DNA of 64,000 nt from Mermis nigrescens (taxonomy: Eukaryota > Nematoda > Enoplea > Mermithida > Mermithidae): contig JAVLUZ010000572.1 of the NCBI GenBank assembly GCA_036768485.1, positions 1 through 64,000 of the forward strand, in the 5' to 3' direction. Below are positions 60,594 to 64,000 of this stretch, piece after piece. Position numbers and translations under genes: made by a program. Below the pieces are notes generated by a model. That model ran no database searches and was not told where the DNA came from. It worked only from the letters and a program-made list of their open reading frames with translations. Numbering within the stretch: position 1 is the first letter of the stretch; every line of letters begins with the position of its first letter.

Positions 60594-62995
60594 GTAGGTA
60601 GCGCGATAGCGCTACCTATAATATACTTGGCCTTTTTTCTTATATGTTTATCAAAGCGAGTGCGAAATTTGTGCCCCCCCCTCACAGCAACAACGGCACA
60701 CACCTGGGAGGTGCGGTTTTTTTAATCGATGGATAATTAAAAAATTCGATGCCCGTCTTTTTTTGTTTACACTCAATACTGAGTTAGCAAAGAGCGTGTA
60801 CAGTGTAAAGCGAAAAATCAAATATTTTGCGGAGGGCCAATTTTTTTAAAATATTGCCCTTAAGCTGTAGATTACGAATCTGACCTTAAAATTTCTTTAC
60901 ACTCAATGGTTGTTGCACAAAAGTGTAAAGTATACGTCTTTTTTACTCTTTGCGTGTCCTTCAGCTTATCTAACTCAATTTTGTTCAGCTTATCTAACTC
61001 AATTTTGGTTTCTGTGCAGTTCAATCAGTTTTATAAGGTAGAGGGTTGCAAAATCTCAAAAGTGATTTTTTTCTTCTATAACGCAATATTTCTTGATCTG
61101 TGATCGTTTTAGTGTAAAGGGTTCGAGACGAAAAACGATATTTCTTCAACTACTCCGCTAAGTAGGCGGAACATGCTAATTATGCTTAAAAGGTGCCCTG
61201 ACCTTAGCGTTACAGATCCCAGTTTATTTTGTTTCTATACACCCAATATTGCGGTATCAGCATAAGTGTAAAGTTTACACCGAGAAGCATTTTTGCGCCC
61301 AGAGCGTCGTGGATGATTAATTTTTTGTTTAAAATGTTCTCCGTAAGGTCAGAATAACGAATCTGACCTTTAAACTTTTCTACAGCCAGTGTTTGTTGAG
61401 GTATGAAGAGGCAGTTCTCAAATGGGAGTGTAAAGAGTGCGAAAATCTGGGGGTGAAAAGACACATTTTGGCCGAGTTTTCGACTTATTTATGCCTGCCA
61501 ATAACTCCGGTTATGAGTTTTAGGAAATTTTTTCTGACAGAAATGTACTATGGATCAAGGGCTATCTTGTGCTTACCAGCAAACTTTTCTACAATCAATA
61601 CACAGTTAGTACCAGGTTTTAAACTTTACACTCTAGTGGATAAGTAAAAAAACAGATTTTGTCCAAGATTTCTCTGCCAACTTTTTCAAGTATGAGTTGG
61701 GATGAATTAAATAAAATAGAAATAAAGTAACTTCTAATGGCTACACGTCGAAGCAAGCCGCGTTCAAAAAAACATAATATTGAGTTGTTTATGGGGTGTA
61801 AAGTTCGAAATCTGAGGTGTAAAATGGGCGAAAAACAGGTTTTTTCGTATTTTGATTGGTAAATCATATCAAATATTTTGCGGAACATAAGTTTGGCACA
61901 TACAAACGTACTACAATCAAAGGGCAACAAACTGGCCCGAACCGAATTTATTTACATTCAATGAGGCGTATAGGTTCAAATTTTTAAAGTTTACAATGTG
62001 GTTGACAGTGGAAAATACGTGTTTGTCTATTTTTTGTTCGCCACTTTCTCTGTTCAGAAGTCGGGCGAGGTCGAATAGGATAAAAATAAAGTACTTTCTA
62101 AGGGGTACGCGTCACAGCAAATTGCGTTTGTTTACATCAATATTCTTTTTCGGGAGGTGTAAAGTCAAAAATATGGGGGAGTTAAACGTGTTTCTGTCTT
62201 GTTTTTTTCTGCCAAGTTCTGGGTTACGAGTCTGGACATAATCTCAAGTCTAAAAATGAACCAGAAACCGAATGTGATACGCCAGTTTGTTTGCACACAT
62301 TAGTGGTGTAAAGTGGTTAACATGTGATATTTATTTGTCCTCGGGCCATTGTGGAGACTTAATTTTTTCATAAATGTTGATCGTAATATCAGAGTAATAT
62401 CAGAATTACGTATCCGACTGAAATTTTCTTTACACACTGTGGTTGTGTAAAGTTTACACTGCATATTAACTTCAGTTCTAGAGTCTAGTAGAAGCTTGAC
62501 TTTTTCTAAAGTCTAAAAATGTACCAGGAATCAAATGTGAGACGCTAGTTGAGCGCGTTTGCTTACACTCAACAGTGGTGTAAAGTAGTTTGCAACTGAT
62601 ATTTATTTGTTTTCGGGTTATTGTGGAGACTCAATTTTTTCATAAATCTTTATCGTGATATCTGAGTAATATTAGAATTACGAATCCGATTAAAGTCTTC
62701 ATTACACTCTGTGGTTGTGTAAGGTTTACACTGCATATTAACTTTAGTTCTAGAGCCTTGCTGAAGCTTAATTTTTTTGCAAAATGTTCTACGTAAAATC
62801 ATAATTAGGAATCTGACTGTTAGTTTTCTCTACACCTAGTAGTTGTGTAAAGTTTGCACAATTCATTTGTTGTTAATATGTAGTTTATACTACACATTTA
62901 TTTTACTTCCAAATCTAAGCGTTAGTGTTCCTTATACTTGATATTTGCGTGCGTAAAGTTTTTGAGTTTTTGCTGAAAAACTTTGTCTTTTAATT
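60594..62995 (+). repeat. TGTAAA-rich unclassified element, forward copy
   Basis: Begins with the hairpin GGTAGCGCGATAGCGCTACC and runs about 2.4 kb through repeated TGTAAAGTTTACAC-type words, ending near the shared AAATCTAAGCGTTAGTG and GCTGAAAAACTTTG segment. Matches 56200-58050 inverted and 63752-64000 direct. Short frames are chance. Confidence 0.65.
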
Positions 62996-63730
62996 TACCA
63001 ACATCCCGCCTTTTCCATTTTCTTAAAGTTTAAAATCTTTTATAATTCTCTTAATAATTTAATGGTAGGTTTAAACTTGAAGTTTCTCTTGGTTTATAAC
63101 TCCCGCTTAGCAAGCTCATTTTTCAAAACTTTTTCACAGTGATCAGATTAGTCGCGTTTAGTTTGGAATTGGTGGACGGTCGTTATTTTATTAGTCGGCT
63201 TAAATAATCCAAGTGACTATCTTTTGATTATTTTCTTTATCGCAAATTCAAACACCCAATTTTCAATTTGAAAATCATAAAATTGTTTCATAATTTTTAC
63301 GTAAGATGACTGGCTGGTTGAGAGTTCTTTGTTGTTGTTTTCATTGTTCATTGTGCTCGTAGGAACCAGAAAAGAAATAGTTTTTCGCCATAGGTATTTT
63401 CTGGCAAAAACAAGTTAACAAATCTTTTCGCGTTAATTATTATTTTGGTCCAAAATAGGTCAACTAACCTAGGGCGAAATTCCGGGGCTACTTAATTACT
63501 ACTGCGTTAGGTTTTTAGGGCATCGCTGCCAATAGCTCCGTAGGTACGGACGAATTTAGGTCCGAGGAGTTTGAGACCGTAGTTATTGAGGGTCGTATGG
63601 TTGAGTCCGGCGTTTCGCCCTCGCAACCTGACCAGTGCTAAGTGTAGCCAAGTACTTAAGTAAGTCCCGTAGGTACGTTATATGTCGTTTCCAAGTTTAT
63701 TTGAATGTGGAACGACCTCTATAACTTACA
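62996..63730 (+). repeat. LTR-like copy (left boundary unclear)
   Basis: Contains GTGCTCGTAGGAACCAGAAA, AAATAGGTCAACTAACCT and an AAGTACTTAAGTAAGTC segment shared with the other LTR-like copies, and ends ATAACTTACA. Confidence 0.5.
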
Positions 63731-63751
63731 GGACTGCTTAGAATCGTAGGT

Positions 63752-64000
63752 TGCGCGATAGCGCTACCTATAATATACTTGGCCTCCTTTTTTCTTATAT
63801 CTTTATCACAGCGAGTGCGAAATTTGTTTCCCCCTCACAGCTATAACGGCACTCATCTGGGAGGTGCGGTTTTTTTTAATCGATGGATAATTAAAAAATT
63901 CGATGTCATTCTTTTTTTGTTTACACTCAATACCGAGTTAGCAAGGAGCGTGTAAAGTGTAAACCGAAAAATCAAATAATTTGCGGAGGGCCAATTTTTT
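63752..64000 (+). repeat. TGTAAA-rich element, third copy (cut by window end)
   Basis: Starts GGTTGCGCGATAGCGCTACC and follows 60594 onward closely (CTACCTATAATATACTTGGC, TTGCGGAGGGCCAA). Confidence 0.75.

Noticed and set aside
60341..60703. 120-codon minus-strand frame as a gene
   Set aside because: It overlaps the start of the TGTAAA element and includes its terminal hairpin. No conserved motif.

Overview
The window looks like a repeat-saturated piece of an invertebrate animal nuclear genome. It holds one spliced host gene with phase-consistent GT-AG introns and a dense, nested population of transposable elements: a Polinton/Maverick-like self-synthesising element, LTR elements, several non-LTR retrotransposon fragments, hAT-like MITEs with 8-bp target duplications, long-TIR and fold-back elements, and microsatellites. 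The exact animal group cannot be read from the sequence. Family calls rest on motifs read by eye; no database search was run.

Layout. 1-3179: three overlapping frames, open to the left window edge, that together encode a DEDDy (Mut-7/EXD-type) 3'-5' exonuclease-like domain, a coiled coil and an Arg-rich tail. A polypurine tract and a TG... LTR-like start follow at 3337-3353, so this may be the 3' part of an LTR element with an unusual cargo. 4454-13077: a Polinton-like element between 63-bp inverted repeats, with protein-primed PolB (frameshifted), an rve integrase and a small hydrophobic-tailed protein. No capsid, ATPase or protease gene is visible, and the middle is duplicated and filled with degenerate TTTTGTAAAGTTT repeats. 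15577-35964, minus strand: a complete choline/ethanolamine phosphotransferase (CEPT/EPT) gene of 8 exons, about 404 codons, whose 2-4 kb introns are packed with MITEs, inverted-repeat elements and microsatellites. All visible damage to this gene lies in exon 2. 36320-38005: an element with CAGTG ends and CCCCGACC-rich termini. 38730-41835: a decayed LINE with endonuclease and reverse transcriptase remains.

43690-49700: palindromic and fold-back elements, several with TTAGGC dimers at one end, one interrupted by a LINE 3' end and another by a hAT-like MITE. 49846-52094: a 2.25-kb long-TIR element with a perfect 10-bp target duplication and tRNA-like Pol III boxes in its arms. 52712-58815: a single LINE copy in six colinear pieces, split by LTR-like, TA-flanked, hAT-like and unclassified insertions. 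56044-58050, 60594-62995 and 63752-64000: copies of an unclassified repeat built around TGTAAA/TTTACA motifs and ending in a GGTAGCGC hairpin. LTR-like copies also lie at 59503-60110 and about 62996-63730.

The only gene that looks like host metabolism is the CEPT/EPT gene of the Kennedy pathway. Everything else is mobile-element coding sequence or non-coding repeats. Most other short open frames, for example those repeatedly containing a VVWRKN-like string, are chance translations of the abundant hAT-like MITE.
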